A stretch of DNA of 35,805 nucleotides. Origin: Pseudomonadota bacterium (GTDB taxonomy: Bacteria; Desulfobacterota; Desulfovibrionia; Desulfovibrionales; Desulfomicrobiaceae). The DNA lies in assembly GCA_023393525.1 (NCBI GenBank), contig JAEWKZ010000045.1:1-35805 (forward strand), in the 5' to 3' direction. The notes beneath the pieces were generated by a model. It worked only from the letters and a program-made list of their open reading frames with translations. It was not told the origin of the DNA and searched no databases. Made by a program: the position numbers and the translations under genes. Within the stretch, counting starts at the first letter, position 1; the number at the start of each line of letters is the position of its first letter. Positions 7,407 through 16,044 of the stretch are shown here, piece after piece.

Positions 7407-7438
7407 AAGGCGGCTCCTCGCGGGGCCGCCTTTTCATT
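7407..7438 (+). terminator. Rho-independent terminator after the VWA-OmpA gene
   Basis: GGCGGCTCC (7409-7417) pairs with GGGGCCGCC (7422-7430), with one G-U pair and a 4-base loop. TTTTCATTT follows. It lies 27 bases after the stop codon. Confidence 0.85.
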
Positions 7439-7552
7439 TGCTAGCGGCGTGAAAGCTGGCTACGCAGGAAATTCGGCGATCTTGAAATCTCGCGGACGCG
7501 CTCGCGACGTTTTGTGGCGAGTGACGACAGGCATTATCATGGGGTTGGTTGC

Positions 7553-9133
7553 ATGCAGGAATTTGTTGAGAAAGTGGGCTTTGCGGATGTCGGGCAACGT
7601 CTGGACGTGTTCTGGCAGGCGTGCCTGGACGAAGAGGGCGTGGCCAGGAGCCGCATCCAGGCCTGGATCAAGGAGGGGCGGGCGCGCATCAACGGCCGTG
7701 TCTGCACCAAGGCGGCGACCAAGCTCATGCCGGGACAGGTCCTGAGCCTTGTCCCCGAGTACCCGGATTCGACCATCATTCCCGACGATGGTCCCCTTGA
7801 CGTCGTCTTTGCCGATGATGACCTGGCAGTCGTCGACAAGACTCCGGCCCTGACGGTGCATCCGGCTCCATCGGTCGCAGGGCCGACCCTGGTGCATCGC
7901 GCGGCCCACCATTTTCCCTCCCTGCTGGCCCAGCCCGGCGAACGCCCCGGCGTGGTGCATCGGCTGGACAAGGATACCTCCGGGCTCATCGTCCTGGCCC
8001 TGTCCGAGGCGGCGCGGCTGAGCCTGACCCAGGCCTTCGCGTCCCGCGAGGTCCGCAAGGAATACCTGGCCCTGGTTTCCGGGGTGCCTGAACCCTGTGG
8101 CGCCGTGAATCTGGCCCTGGGCCGGCATCCGGAGATCAAGACACGCATGGCCGTGGTCGAACGGGGCGGGCGCGCGGCCGAGACGCGTTTCGAACGGGTC
8201 TGGAGCTCGCCGGACAAGAGCGCCTCCCTGGTCCGGGTGCGCATCATGACCGGTCGCACCCATCAGATCCGCGTGCACATGGCGGCGCTTGGCCATCCCA
8301 TTCTGGGGGACGCGGTCTATGCCGACAAGCAGACCGCCGCGCGTGCCCCCAGGCAGATGCTGCACGCCTGGCGACTGTGTTTGGAGCATCCCCGCGACGG
8401 TGAGCCGCTGGAGTTTTGCGCTCCGCCTCCGGAAGATTTTCTGGGGGTGCTGCGCGGCCTCTGTCGCCTTCGGGCCTGCATCGGGCTGACCGGGGCCGTG
8501 GGCAGCGGCAAGTCCACTGTCCGGGCCGCGGTCGAGGAGATGGGCGTGCCCGTGTTCTGTGCGGACAGAATCGTGGCCGAGTCCTACGCCAAGGGCGGGG
8601 AAGGATGCGCCATTCTGGAGCACCATTTCGGAACCCGCTTCACGCGTCCCGAAGGCGGGGTGGACAAGGACCTGCTGCGCGAAGCCCTGGCCGGGTCGGA
8701 CAGCCTGCGCCGCGAGGTGGAGCGCCTGGTGCACCCCCTGGTGCGTCACGCCCTGCACGCCTTCACGGCCGGGCATGACGCGGATGTCTCTCTGGCCGAG
8801 ATCCCCCTGCTCTGCGAGGCGGGGCTGGTCGGGGACGTGGATCTGCTGGCCGTGGTCTACTGCCCGGATTCCGCGCGTCACGCCAGGCTGTTGGGCCGGG
8901 GGTGGACGTCGGAGCAGATCGCCATGGTCGATTCCTGGCAATGGCCCCAGCCTGAAAAAGTGGGCGCGGCCCAGTTCGTGATCGACAATACAGGGTCCCT
9001 GGAAGAGCTTCGAACCCGGGCCCGGGCCATGATCCGGGTCGTGCGCGATGTGCTGCGCAGGCATGCCGAGGGGCGCATGGAGGAGTTGCAGGCCATTTTC
9101 GAAAACCCCGACGCTTTGCACGAAATGGATTAA
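7553..9133 (+). CDS. Fusion protein: RluA-family pseudouridine synthase + dephospho-CoA kinase
   Basis: A 526-residue fusion. The N-terminal half (residues ~10-295) has an S4 RNA-binding domain (RIQAWIKEGRARING) and an RluA/RluD synthase domain with catalytic Asp139 in HRLDKDTSG, then RTHQIRVHMAALGHPILGD. The C-terminal part (~305-500) is CoaE: P-loop GAVGSGKST (314-322), FCADRI, VHPLVR, EIPLLCEAGL and FVIDNTGS. It would isomerise uridines in RNA and perform the last step of coenzyme A synthesis. In the kinase, the usual Arg-rich R-x-x-Q lid segment reads DSWQWPQPEK, so a commonly conserved Arg is not obvious. The ATG at 7553 is chosen because homology starts there. A GTG at 7514 is an alternative, and neither has a strong ribosome-binding site. 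The rhomboid gene starts 3 bases downstream. Confidence 0.92.
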   Translation: MQEFVEKVGFADVGQRLDVFWQACLDEEGVARSRIQAWIKEGRARINGRVCTKAATKLMPGQVLSLVPEYPDSTIIPDDGPLDVVFADDDLAVVDKTPALTVHPAPSVAGPTLVHRAAHHFPSLLAQPGERPGVVHRLDKDTSGLIVLALSEAARLSLTQAFASREVRKEYLALVSGVPEPCGAVNLALGRHPEIKTRMAVVERGGRAAETRFERVWSSPDKSASLVRVRIMTGRTHQIRVHMAALGHPILGDAVYADKQTAARAPRQMLHAWRLCLEHPRDGEPLEFCAPPPEDFLGVLRGLCRLRACIGLTGAVGSGKSTVRAAVEEMGVPVFCADRIVAESYAKGGEGCAILEHHFGTRFTRPEGGVDKDLLREALAGSDSLRREVERLVHPLVRHALHAFTAGHDADVSLAEIPLLCEAGLVGDVDLLAVVYCPDSARHARLLGRGWTSEQIAMVDSWQWPQPEKVGAAQFVIDNTGSLEELRTRARAMIRVVRDVLRRHAEGRMEELQAIFENPDALHEMD

Positions 9134-9136
9134 GCC

Positions 9137-9850
9137 ATGTTTCCCTTGCGCGACAACATTCCCTCCAGGCATCGCCCCTACGCCATGTGGACTCTGCTGG
9201 CCCTGAATATCGCCGTTTTTCTGGGCTGCCTGGGCCTTGGCCCCGCCCAGGAGTTCAAGCTGTTCCATCTTTTCGGCGTTGTTCCGGCCCGCTTCTTCAA
9301 TCCGGAATGGGCCATGTTCCAGGGATACCCCGAAGGGTTGCTGCTGCCGCTGGGCACGCACATGTTTCTGCATTCGGGCTGGATGCATCTGATTCTCAAC
9401 ATGTGGACCCTGTGGATTTTCGGAGACAACGTCGAGGACGTGATGGGGCCCTTTCGTTTTCTGACTTTCTACATGCTCTGCGGCCTTGGGGCTCTCGCGG
9501 TGCACATGCTGACCTCGCCAGGCTCCACGATTCCCGTGGTCGGCGCTTCCGGGGCCATCGCCGGGGTCATGGGCGCCTATTTCTTTCTGTATCCCCATGC
9601 CAAGGTGGTCACGTTTCTGCCCATCCTGATCATTCCCTTCGTTTTCGAGCTGCCAGCCGTTTTTTACCTCGGAGCCTGGTTCATGACCCAGGTGTTTTCC
9701 GGGATGCTGGCTCCCTCCGGCGGCGGTGGAGTGGCCTGGTGGGCGCACATCGGCGGTTTCGTGGCCGGAATGCTCCTGCTGCGCTTCTTTCGCGACGATT
9801 CCCGCTGCTATTACTGCTACCGTTCCGAAACCTGGAAGGAGTGGAAATAG
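9137..9850 (+). CDS. Rhomboid-family intramembrane serine protease
   Basis: A 237-residue integral membrane protein with about six helices. The catalytic dyad is S138 in GASGAIAG and H204 in AHIGGFVAG. The conserved H79/H84/N88 cluster (HSGWMHLILNMWTLW) in helix 2 that supports the oxyanion hole is also present. An unusual short tail after the last helix holds CYYC (C224, C227), perhaps a metal or disulfide site. Rhomboids cleave membrane-spanning helices of substrate proteins; the substrate here is unknown. The gene follows the RluA-CoaE stop codon after 3 bases, so the two are co-transcribed. Confidence 0.93.
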   Translation: MFPLRDNIPSRHRPYAMWTLLALNIAVFLGCLGLGPAQEFKLFHLFGVVPARFFNPEWAMFQGYPEGLLLPLGTHMFLHSGWMHLILNMWTLWIFGDNVEDVMGPFRFLTFYMLCGLGALAVHMLTSPGSTIPVVGASGAIAGVMGAYFFLYPHAKVVTFLPILIIPFVFELPAVFYLGAWFMTQVFSGMLAPSGGGGVAWWAHIGGFVAGMLLLRFFRDDSRCYYCYRSETWKEWK

Positions 9851-9937
9851 GGCGGCTGGACATTTGAACCCGCCTCAATTAAGCGCTTTTTTTTGTTTTG
9901 TCGCGCCAGCCCTCCTTTCATACCACAAGGATGCCAT

Positions 9938-10705
9938 ATGCTTCAGATTGAAAACCTGCATGTCAGTATCGGTGAAAGGGAAGTCCTGAAAGGGATCAAC
10001 CTGAACATCGACGAAGGTGAGACGTTCATTCTTTTCGGCCCCAACGGCTCCGGAAAAACCACCCTGCTCATGACGCTCATGGGCTTTGGCGGTTACACCG
10101 TGACCGCGGGCAAGATTGTCTTCAAGGGTGTCGACATCACGGAAATGCCTACCTACGAACGTGCCCGGCTGGGCATCGGCATGTCTTTCCAGCGCCCGCC
10201 GACCATCCATGGCTTGAAGACCCGCCATCTGGTCTCCATGTGCGCCCGGGGCCGTGAAGTGGACGTCGACTGCATGGCCAAGACCGTCAATTTCGACAGC
10301 TTTCTGGACCGGGATATCAACTCCGGTTTTTCCGGAGGCGAGATCAAGCGTTCAGAACTGTTGCAGCTCATGGCCCAGAACCCGAGCCTGATCCTGTTCG
10401 ACGAGCCCGAATCAGGGGTGGACCTGGAAAACATGGCCCTCATCGGCAACACCGCCCGGGCCCTGCTCGACGGCGCCTCGTCTCCGACGCCCGACACCTG
10501 CATGCGCGACCTGCGCCGCCGCAACAAGACCTCGGGACTGATCATCACCCACACCGGCTACATCCTCGACTACGTCAATGCCGACCGCGGCCAGGTCATG
10601 TACAACGGCGTGCTGTGCTGCGACACCCGTCCGACCCGACCCCGCGATATTCTCGATCACATCAGCAAGTACGGCTACAAGGAGTGCATCAGATGTCTGA
10701 ACTGA
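9938..10705 (+). CDS. sufC: SufC-like ATPase of an iron-sulfur cluster assembly system
   Basis: A 255-residue soluble ABC-type ATPase. Walker A is GPNGSGKTT (residues 34-42), the signature is FSGGEIKRSELLQL, and Walker B is LILFDEPESGVDLENM. The ESGVDLE variant in place of the usual SALD is the mark of SufC. It drives the SufB-type scaffold encoded next to it. The ATG at 9938 is supported by AAGGATG upstream; an in-frame extension to 9893 has no support. The gene overlaps the downstream sufB-type gene by 13 bases. No sufA, sufS, sufE or sufU is nearby, so sulfur must come from elsewhere. The 87 bases before it hold a T-run (9889-9900) but no convincing promoter. Confidence 0.92.
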   Translation: MLQIENLHVSIGEREVLKGINLNIDEGETFILFGPNGSGKTTLLMTLMGFGGYTVTAGKIVFKGVDITEMPTYERARLGIGMSFQRPPTIHGLKTRHLVSMCARGREVDVDCMAKTVNFDSFLDRDINSGFSGGEIKRSELLQLMAQNPSLILFDEPESGVDLENMALIGNTARALLDGASSPTPDTCMRDLRRRNKTSGLIITHTGYILDYVNADRGQVMYNGVLCCDTRPTRPRDILDHISKYGYKECIRCLN

Positions 10706-11874
10706 GCCCGACCCAGGTCGATCTGAATTCCTATTCCTTCAGCGGTCGGCAAAGCGCCGAGCTGCCCGATTTTTCCTCCCTGACCCCGGAGAGCAAGCGC
10801 GAGCTGCGCATGGTCGGCGTCGATGTGGACGCGGCGGGTGAGCGCGCGGGCACGTTTCTGCAGTTCGACCATTCCACGGTGCACTGCAAGAGTTCCGGCA
10901 AGGGCGTGGAGGTGCTGGGCATCCGCCAGGCCCTCAAGAAATACGACGGCCTGCCCGAGTATTTCTGGAAAGCCATGGACCCCGACAAGGACGACTTCAC
11001 CCGCGCCGCATCCAGGGAGGAGTTGCACGGCGGCTACTTCATCCGCACCGAGAAAGGGGCCAAGGTGGCCGAGCCGGTGCAGACCTGCCTCTTCATCAAG
11101 GGCCAGAACGTGGGCCAGAACGTGCACAACATCGTGGTCGTGGAAGAGGACTCCGAAGTCCACATCATCACCGGCTGCGCGACCTCCCATGACGTGACTT
11201 CGGCCCTGCATCTGGGCATTTCCGAATTCTACATCAAGAAGGGCGGCAAGCTGACCTTCACCATGGTCCACAACTGGGGCGAGGACGTCATGGTCCGCCC
11301 GCGCACCGTGGGCATCGTGGAAGAGCGCGGGGTTCTGCAGAACAACTACGTGCTTCTGAAAAAGGTCAAGTCCGTGCAGTCCTATCCGACGATCCACCTG
11401 AACGGCGAAGGGGCGGTGGCCCGCTTCAACTCCGTCGTGGTCACGCCCACGGGCTCCCATGTGGACACGGGCAACCGCATCGTGCTCAACGCTCCGAACA
11501 CGCGCGGGGAGATCATTTCCCGCACCATCACCACCGGCGGCACCATCGTCGCGCGCGGCGAGATCATCGGCAACGCGGTCCCGGCGCGCGGGCATCTGGA
11601 GTGCAAGGGGCTGATCCTGGGCGGCGGACTCATCCACGCCATTCCCGAACTGCAGGGGCGCGTGACCGGGGTGGAGCTTTCCCACGAGGCGGCGGTGGGC
11701 AAGATCGCCCAGGAGGAGATCGAGTACCTCATGGCTCGGGGCCTGGACGAGGATGAGGCCACCTCGACCATCGTGCGCGGCTTCCTGAACGTGGAGATCA
11801 TGGGCCTGCCCCAGGAACTGCGCGATTCCATCGACGCGACCATCGCCGAACTGGACGCCGGCGACGCCATGTAG
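10693..11874 (+). CDS. sufB: SufB/SufD-family Fe-S scaffold protein
   Basis: A 393-residue SUF scaffold, shorter than E. coli SufB (about 495). It has the right-handed beta-helix core and the C-terminal SHEAAVGKI segment that docks to SufC. C304 (GHLECKGL) and E332 (HEAAVG) are 28 residues apart, close to the spacing of the cluster-assembly Cys and Glu of E. coli SufB, so they are likely the nascent-cluster ligands; this is inference. Other cysteines are at 65, 132 and 162. The ATG at 10693 has AAGGAG upstream and lies inside the end of sufC. Only one scaffold gene is present, so it probably works as a homodimer in place of the SufB-SufD heterodimer, as in minimal two-gene SUF-like systems of anaerobes. 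Confidence 0.9.
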   Translation: MSELSPTQVDLNSYSFSGRQSAELPDFSSLTPESKRELRMVGVDVDAAGERAGTFLQFDHSTVHCKSSGKGVEVLGIRQALKKYDGLPEYFWKAMDPDKDDFTRAASREELHGGYFIRTEKGAKVAEPVQTCLFIKGQNVGQNVHNIVVVEEDSEVHIITGCATSHDVTSALHLGISEFYIKKGGKLTFTMVHNWGEDVMVRPRTVGIVEERGVLQNNYVLLKKVKSVQSYPTIHLNGEGAVARFNSVVVTPTGSHVDTGNRIVLNAPNTRGEIISRTITTGGTIVARGEIIGNAVPARGHLECKGLILGGGLIHAIPELQGRVTGVELSHEAAVGKIAQEEIEYLMARGLDEDEATSTIVRGFLNVEIMGLPQELRDSIDATIAELDAGDAM

Positions 11875-11892
11875 CCGGGTCTGATCATCCGT

Positions 11893-11924
11893 GAAAGCCC
11901 GGTCTTGCCGGGCTTTCGCATTTC
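11893..11924 (+). terminator. Hairpin terminator after sufCB
   Basis: A perfect 10-bp stem, GAAAGCCCGG (11893-11902) with CCGGGCTTTC (11908-11917), with loop TCTTG. The trailing sequence GCATTTCT is only modestly T-rich. The stem ends 19 bases before the next start codon, so it may only partly stop transcription into the YdjM-like gene. Confidence 0.7.
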
Positions 11925-11936
11925 TGGAGGCAACAC

Positions 11937-12389
11937 GTGCCGGGATTCAAGGGACATTTGGTCGGAGGGGCGCTGACGGGCGCGGCGGTGCTGGGCGGAC
12001 TGGCCTGGGGCGGGGTTTTCGTGCCGGATCTGCCGCAGGCGGCCGTGCTCGGCGCCCTGGTCCTGCTGGGGAGCCTTTTCCCCGACGTGGACACGGACTC
12101 CCGTGGCCAGCACGTCTTCTATCTGACCTTGGCCGTGCTCGATTTCGCCCTCATCGTGCAGGGGCATTACAAATGGGCGGCGATCCTGGGGCTGGCCGCC
12201 ATGTTTCCGGCCATCGGCCCCCATCGGGGCTGGACCCACACCTGGTGGTCCATGCTCGTCATCCCCCTGCCCCTTGTCCTGCTTCCGATCTGGCTTTACG
12301 GAGCCACGCCCAGGGCCATGGCTCCCTTTTACGGGGCGGCGGTGGTCGGGTATTTCTCGCACCTGATGCTGGATCGCAAGTGGAGTTGA
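11937..12389 (+). CDS. YdjM-like membrane protein (putative metal-dependent hydrolase)
   Basis: A 150-residue membrane protein of the YdjM/DUF457 type. Conserved features are the N-terminal GHLVGGAL, the acidic SLFPDVDTDSRGQH, the HRGWTHTWW motif and GYFSHLMLD near the C-terminus. The His and Asp residues are the putative metal ligands of this family, whose activity is not well established. About four hydrophobic helices are visible. The start is GTG at 11937, with GGAGG 6 bases before it. It reads away from sufCB and converges on the large minus-strand gene, with 49 bases between the stop codons. Confidence 0.85.
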   Translation: MPGFKGHLVGGALTGAAVLGGLAWGGVFVPDLPQAAVLGALVLLGSLFPDVDTDSRGQHVFYLTLAVLDFALIVQGHYKWAAILGLAAMFPAIGPHRGWTHTWWSMLVIPLPLVLLPIWLYGATPRAMAPFYGAAVVGYFSHLMLDRKWS

Positions 12390-12438
12390 GGAATCGGGAA
12401 CCTCTTCGGGCCGGCGGGCAAAATCGGAGTGATGATCC

Positions 12439-15400
12439 TCAGCGCAGCTTTCGCGTGCGCTCCATCTTTTCCATGTCCAGCAGGTATTTGTCCGACCTGT
12501 CCAGGTAGAAGGCCAGGGCGCGGGAAAAATTCTTGCCCACCAGTCCGTCCACGAACATCTGGCTGATCTCCCGGTAGCGCTTGAGCACGTATTGCGAGCG
12601 CAGGAAGATGAGCCACTCCTCCTTGCTCATGTCTTGGGTCACGGACTCCAGGGCTTTGGCGGCGCGCGGCTGATACAGCCAGAAATACATCAGATCCAGG
12701 GCGTTGACGATGAGCACTTTTTCCAGATCGCGGGCTTCGTAGGAAATGGTCTCCATGAACATTTTCGGAGACTGGAGCATGTCCAGCACGTCCTCTTCGG
12801 GAAACAGGACGTCCAGGCGGGCGAAGGCGTCGAACATGGCGATGAGTTTGGCGCGGTAGTCGGCCAGGCGCACCCGGACGTTGTTGTGCCTGTCCGCCAG
12901 GCCTTCGATGATTGCCGCCACGGTGTCCGAGGCCAGCTTGGAGGTCACGGCAGCCCATTTTTGCAGCGTATCCTCGACTCCGGGGATCATGGCCATGTGC
13001 ATCCCCCCGGCCAGGACGGAATTGAAGAGCACCGCCAGGGGGATGGACAGGATGCTTCGGAAGAGGTTGCCGATGATGGCGCTGCGCGGCAGCCCCCTGA
13101 AGATGTTGTGGCCTGAGATGTAGACCCCGTTGGCCACGGCCATGACCGCGAAGAGCAGGATGGGGTTGGTGCTGGTGGTGATTCCCAGGGTGCGGTCCAG
13201 AAGGAGCGTTTTGACCGCCAGATCGAGCAGGGGCACGGAAAAGCCGGTAAAGAGAAGGGAGTCCGCGATGCGGCTCCAGCTGATCAGGGAATTCCACTGC
13301 AAAAGGGGCGAGCGTTTCAAGCCGCCGCCGCCGAGCACCGCCTGCAGGACGTTGCGCACGCCGGTGATGGCGAACCAGATCACTCCGCCGAAATACGCCA
13401 GAACCCACCAGTCCTTGGTCAGGGCGAAGGTGAGGAAGGCCGGAATGAAGCCGGTCAGGATCTTGATGGAATTCTTGAGGCCCGTGTTCAGATATTTGAA
13501 GGAGAGATGGTCCTTGCGCTCATCGTCCTTGCCTTCGTCGAAGCGCAGGCCGTTGTCGTGCTCCCGCTGCACTCCGCCCAGGGTGACGACGTTGCCGGGC
13601 CTTTTCGGATGAATGTCGATGCTGTCCAGGTACCATTCCTGTTCCCAGCGGCATCCGGCCATCTGCATGCCCGGGATGGTCCTCGCCAGGCGCATGATGG
13701 CCGAAGCCTTGCCGTGCTCACGGCATCTGGTTCGGCAGTGGACAGTCATTCTGGCGGTGACCGGGAGGCGTTTGCGCTGGCTCACGGTCTGGTTCAGGGC
13801 GATTTTCTGGGCCCGCGCCGGGAGGGTTTCGAGGACCACAACGCCCATTCCGTACTGGTGCCGCGACTGCCCCGTGGACCCGCTGCCGATACGGGAACCC
13901 AGGGGGCGTTTTTTGTAGTATTTGTGGAACATCTCGATATTGAAAAGGATATCGAGAAGTTTCTCCTTGCGCTCCAGCATGCCCGTGAGCTCGGTTTGGA
14001 GTTCCGAAGCGCGCGACAAGGCGTTTTTGCCCAGCGATTGGGACAAAGCGTTTTCAAGGGAGAGGCGGTCCTCCTCGAAAGACCAGACCACGGCGCGAAT
14101 GGCGCGCTTGAGCGCGATGACGTTGTCCTCGTTCAGGGCCTTTTGCAGTTCGGCGATCTGGGCGCACGTCCGCTCCGGGCTGATGGCGTCCACCGCGTCG
14201 CCCGGACAGACATCTTTCGAGGACATGGGCATGGACCATTTGCCCCGGGTTGCGTCCTTGAGGTTGTAGAGCTCGATGTTGTTGATGTGCCCCTGGCAAT
14301 CGTAGAGGATTTCAAGGGCATCGGCCGTGGAGAGGTTGCTCAGATTCAGCGTGAAATGGGATGTGGAGTGGAACTTGGCCAGCCTCGGCAAAAGTTCCCC
14401 TGTGCCGAGGCGCAGCAGCGGCGGCACCTCGGGCGTGTCCTGCGGGATGGTCGGGTCGTGCAGTTCCGGATTGCGGCAGGGCTGTAGGTAGCGATTGATG
14501 AGCGCTTCCGAATCGATGGCGTTGAGCGCGTTCAGGCGTTCCCGCAGTTCCTTGCGCCGTTCCGTGGAGGCGGTTTCGTATTCCCGGGCCATGTTGCGCG
14601 CGGCTTGCTTGAGCTTGGGCTGCATGCCGCTCTGGATGTATTTGGCCAGATGCAAGAGGGAGGGCTGGCCCGTGCCCACAAAAGCGGTGAAGCCCTTTTC
14701 GTCGAGCTTGTCGAGTTCGAGCCCGTATTCCTCGGCCAAGGCCGCGCGGTGCGTGCGATTGTAGGCCGCCAGGGCCTCGAAGACGTATTTCTGCTGGTAG
14801 GCCGAAACCATGCGGCCTTCCTTCATGAAGGCCCGCACCGGCTGCTCTTCCAGAAACGCCTTGAAGGATTTGGGATCCGTGTAGCTTTGGGGTTCCCAGA
14901 TGACGCGCACGTACTTGCCCCGAAAACGCGAAGAGACCTCGATGCCGATACGGATGTGCATGTCCAGGATGCAGCCGGCTTCAAGGAGTTCTTCGGCGAC
15001 CTCCGCGTCCACGTAGTTGTAGTAGACCACGGTCAGAAAGCGCACGCCCTTGATCCAGGCGTCCATGACCAGGTGGGTCGGGGATTTGCGGCCTTTGGTG
15101 TTGGCGTCGTGGACATGGTGGTCAAAGGCCAGCTGGTTCCATTCTTCGGGCATTTCCAGAAGATGGTATTTGTCCAGTTCGGCCCGGACCAGGCGGGGCT
15201 TGCCCGATGAGGCCATGCGGAAATCGTGGGCCAGGCGCAGCTGCGTCTTTTCGTCGTCCCGGTGACGGATGAGCTCCTTCATGATCTGCAGCAGCACGCG
15301 CGAGGTGTTCTTCTGAAGATAGGCGTTGTTCGCGAGCAGCACCTCGTCCTTGAGGGCCCGCAGGGCTCTCAGCCGATCGGAGGCCTTGCCCGCCTCCAGG

Positions 15401-15597
15401 GAGCCGAGCAGGCTCGCGATGGCGTAGGCGATGCGCAACACCCGGGGCGCGGCCATTTCCTTGATGCCGTGCGGGTGCATGCAGCTTGCCAGCAGGGAAC
15501 GGATGCTGGTGCTCTGGGTGGAGCGGTCCAGCACATCGTTGACGATGCGCAAGAGCGTATAGTCGTTGGTGTCGAAGAAGAGTCGGGAATGCGCCAC
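12439..15597 (-). CDS. 1052-aa protein with PHP-like N-terminal region and membrane-embedded C-terminal region, function unknown
   Basis: No named family is recognised with certainty. Residues ~155-450 look like a PHP phosphoesterase domain: D-H-H-V-H-D at 159-164 supplies an HxH motif, GIEVSS (E220) follows a strand, and FVGTGQPSLLHLAKYI (H316), FHSTSHF (H410, H414) and GHINNIELYN (H437) give further possible ligands. Residues ~325-365 and 505-555 are charged helices, probably coiled coil. A Cys cluster (C621, C625, C649) follows. About five membrane helices span ~709-866. The C-terminal 180 residues are helical and soluble. The GTG at 15597 is preceded by AGGA at 6 bases. The gene follows the response regulator after 27 bases. 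A membrane-tethered nuclease, phosphatase or signalling enzyme is possible. Confidence 0.75.
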   Translation of the reverse strand: MAHSRLFFDTNDYTLLRIVNDVLDRSTQSTSIRSLLASCMHPHGIKEMAAPRVLRIAYAIASLLGSLEAGKASDRLRALRALKDEVLLANNAYLQKNTSRVLLQIMKELIRHRDDEKTQLRLAHDFRMASSGKPRLVRAELDKYHLLEMPEEWNQLAFDHHVHDANTKGRKSPTHLVMDAWIKGVRFLTVVYYNYVDAEVAEELLEAGCILDMHIRIGIEVSSRFRGKYVRVIWEPQSYTDPKSFKAFLEEQPVRAFMKEGRMVSAYQQKYVFEALAAYNRTHRAALAEEYGLELDKLDEKGFTAFVGTGQPSLLHLAKYIQSGMQPKLKQAARNMAREYETASTERRKELRERLNALNAIDSEALINRYLQPCRNPELHDPTIPQDTPEVPPLLRLGTGELLPRLAKFHSTSHFTLNLSNLSTADALEILYDCQGHINNIELYNLKDATRGKWSMPMSSKDVCPGDAVDAISPERTCAQIAELQKALNEDNVIALKRAIRAVVWSFEEDRLSLENALSQSLGKNALSRASELQTELTGMLERKEKLLDILFNIEMFHKYYKKRPLGSRIGSGSTGQSRHQYGMGVVVLETLPARAQKIALNQTVSQRKRLPVTARMTVHCRTRCREHGKASAIMRLARTIPGMQMAGCRWEQEWYLDSIDIHPKRPGNVVTLGGVQREHDNGLRFDEGKDDERKDHLSFKYLNTGLKNSIKILTGFIPAFLTFALTKDWWVLAYFGGVIWFAITGVRNVLQAVLGGGGLKRSPLLQWNSLISWSRIADSLLFTGFSVPLLDLAVKTLLLDRTLGITTSTNPILLFAVMAVANGVYISGHNIFRGLPRSAIIGNLFRSILSIPLAVLFNSVLAGGMHMAMIPGVEDTLQKWAAVTSKLASDTVAAIIEGLADRHNNVRVRLADYRAKLIAMFDAFARLDVLFPEEDVLDMLQSPKMFMETISYEARDLEKVLIVNALDLMYFWLYQPRAAKALESVTQDMSKEEWLIFLRSQYVLKRYREISQMFVDGLVGKNFSRALAFYLDRSDKYLLDMEKMERTRKLR

Positions 15598-15624
15598 GTC
15601 AATTCCTGCTACAGGCGGCCGGGA

Positions 15625-16044
15625 TCAGGCCTGTTCGCCGTTCGCGGTTGAAGATGTCTGACGCCGGTCGTTGACGCATTTCTTGCGGTACGCGTCCTCC
15701 AGCTTGTACAGCAGGTCCTCCAGGTCGGCGGGTTTCATCAGGTAGTCGAAAGCGCCGCAGCCCATCCCCTCCATGGCCGCGTCGATGCTGGCATGTCCGG
15801 TCAGCATGATGACCTCGGTGTTCGGCCAGCTCGCCTTGATCTTCTTCAAAACTTCCAGCCCGTCCATGCCCGGCATCTTCACATCCAGAACGACCACGTC
15901 CCGTGGTTCCTCGGCCAGCATGGCCAGGGCCTGTTCGCCTCGTGACGCTCCCTGGGCCTTGAGCCCCCGCTTGGACAGCCTTTTGATGATGGTGCGCAGG
16001 AAATCCTCTTCGTCGTCGACAAGCAGCACAGAAAATTCTTCCAT
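15625..16044 (-). CDS. Single-domain response regulator (receiver only)
   Basis: A 139-residue CheY-like receiver without an output domain. Acidic pocket D10/D11, phospho-acceptor D54 in VVVLDVKMPGMDG, switch T82 in MLTGHAS, and the conserved Lys in DYLMKPADLEDLL are all present. A hydrophilic tail of about 20 residues follows. The ATG at 16044 is supported by AAGGAG; an open frame continues upstream but its translation is not receiver-like. No histidine kinase gene is adjacent, so phosphate must come from a kinase elsewhere. The downstream 1052-aa protein gene starts 27 bases after its stop, so the pair forms an operon. The receiver may control that protein by direct contact; this is inference. 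Confidence 0.93.
   Translation of the reverse strand: MEEFSVLLVDDEEDFLRTIIKRLSKRGLKAQGASRGEQALAMLAEEPRDVVVLDVKMPGMDGLEVLKKIKASWPNTEVIMLTGHASIDAAMEGMGCGAFDYLMKPADLEDLLYKLEDAYRKKCVNDRRQTSSTANGEQA

Noticed and set aside
7512..7540. TTGTGG-17-TATCAT as a promoter for the RluA-CoaE gene
   Set aside because: It would start transcription only a few bases before the chosen start codon, so it is not convincing.
7460..9748. A 762-codon open frame on the minus strand opposite the RluA-CoaE fusion and rhomboid genes
   Set aside because: It is rich in Gly, His, Gln and Pro with no motif, and lies antisense to two genes with complete active sites. Long antisense frames are common in GC-rich DNA.
9851..9937. 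Possible terminator between rhomboid gene and sufC (short GGCGG/CCGCC pairing and an 8-T run)
   Set aside because: The stem has only 5 pairs with a long loop, and the T-run is about 13 bases from it, so it does not form a regular terminator.
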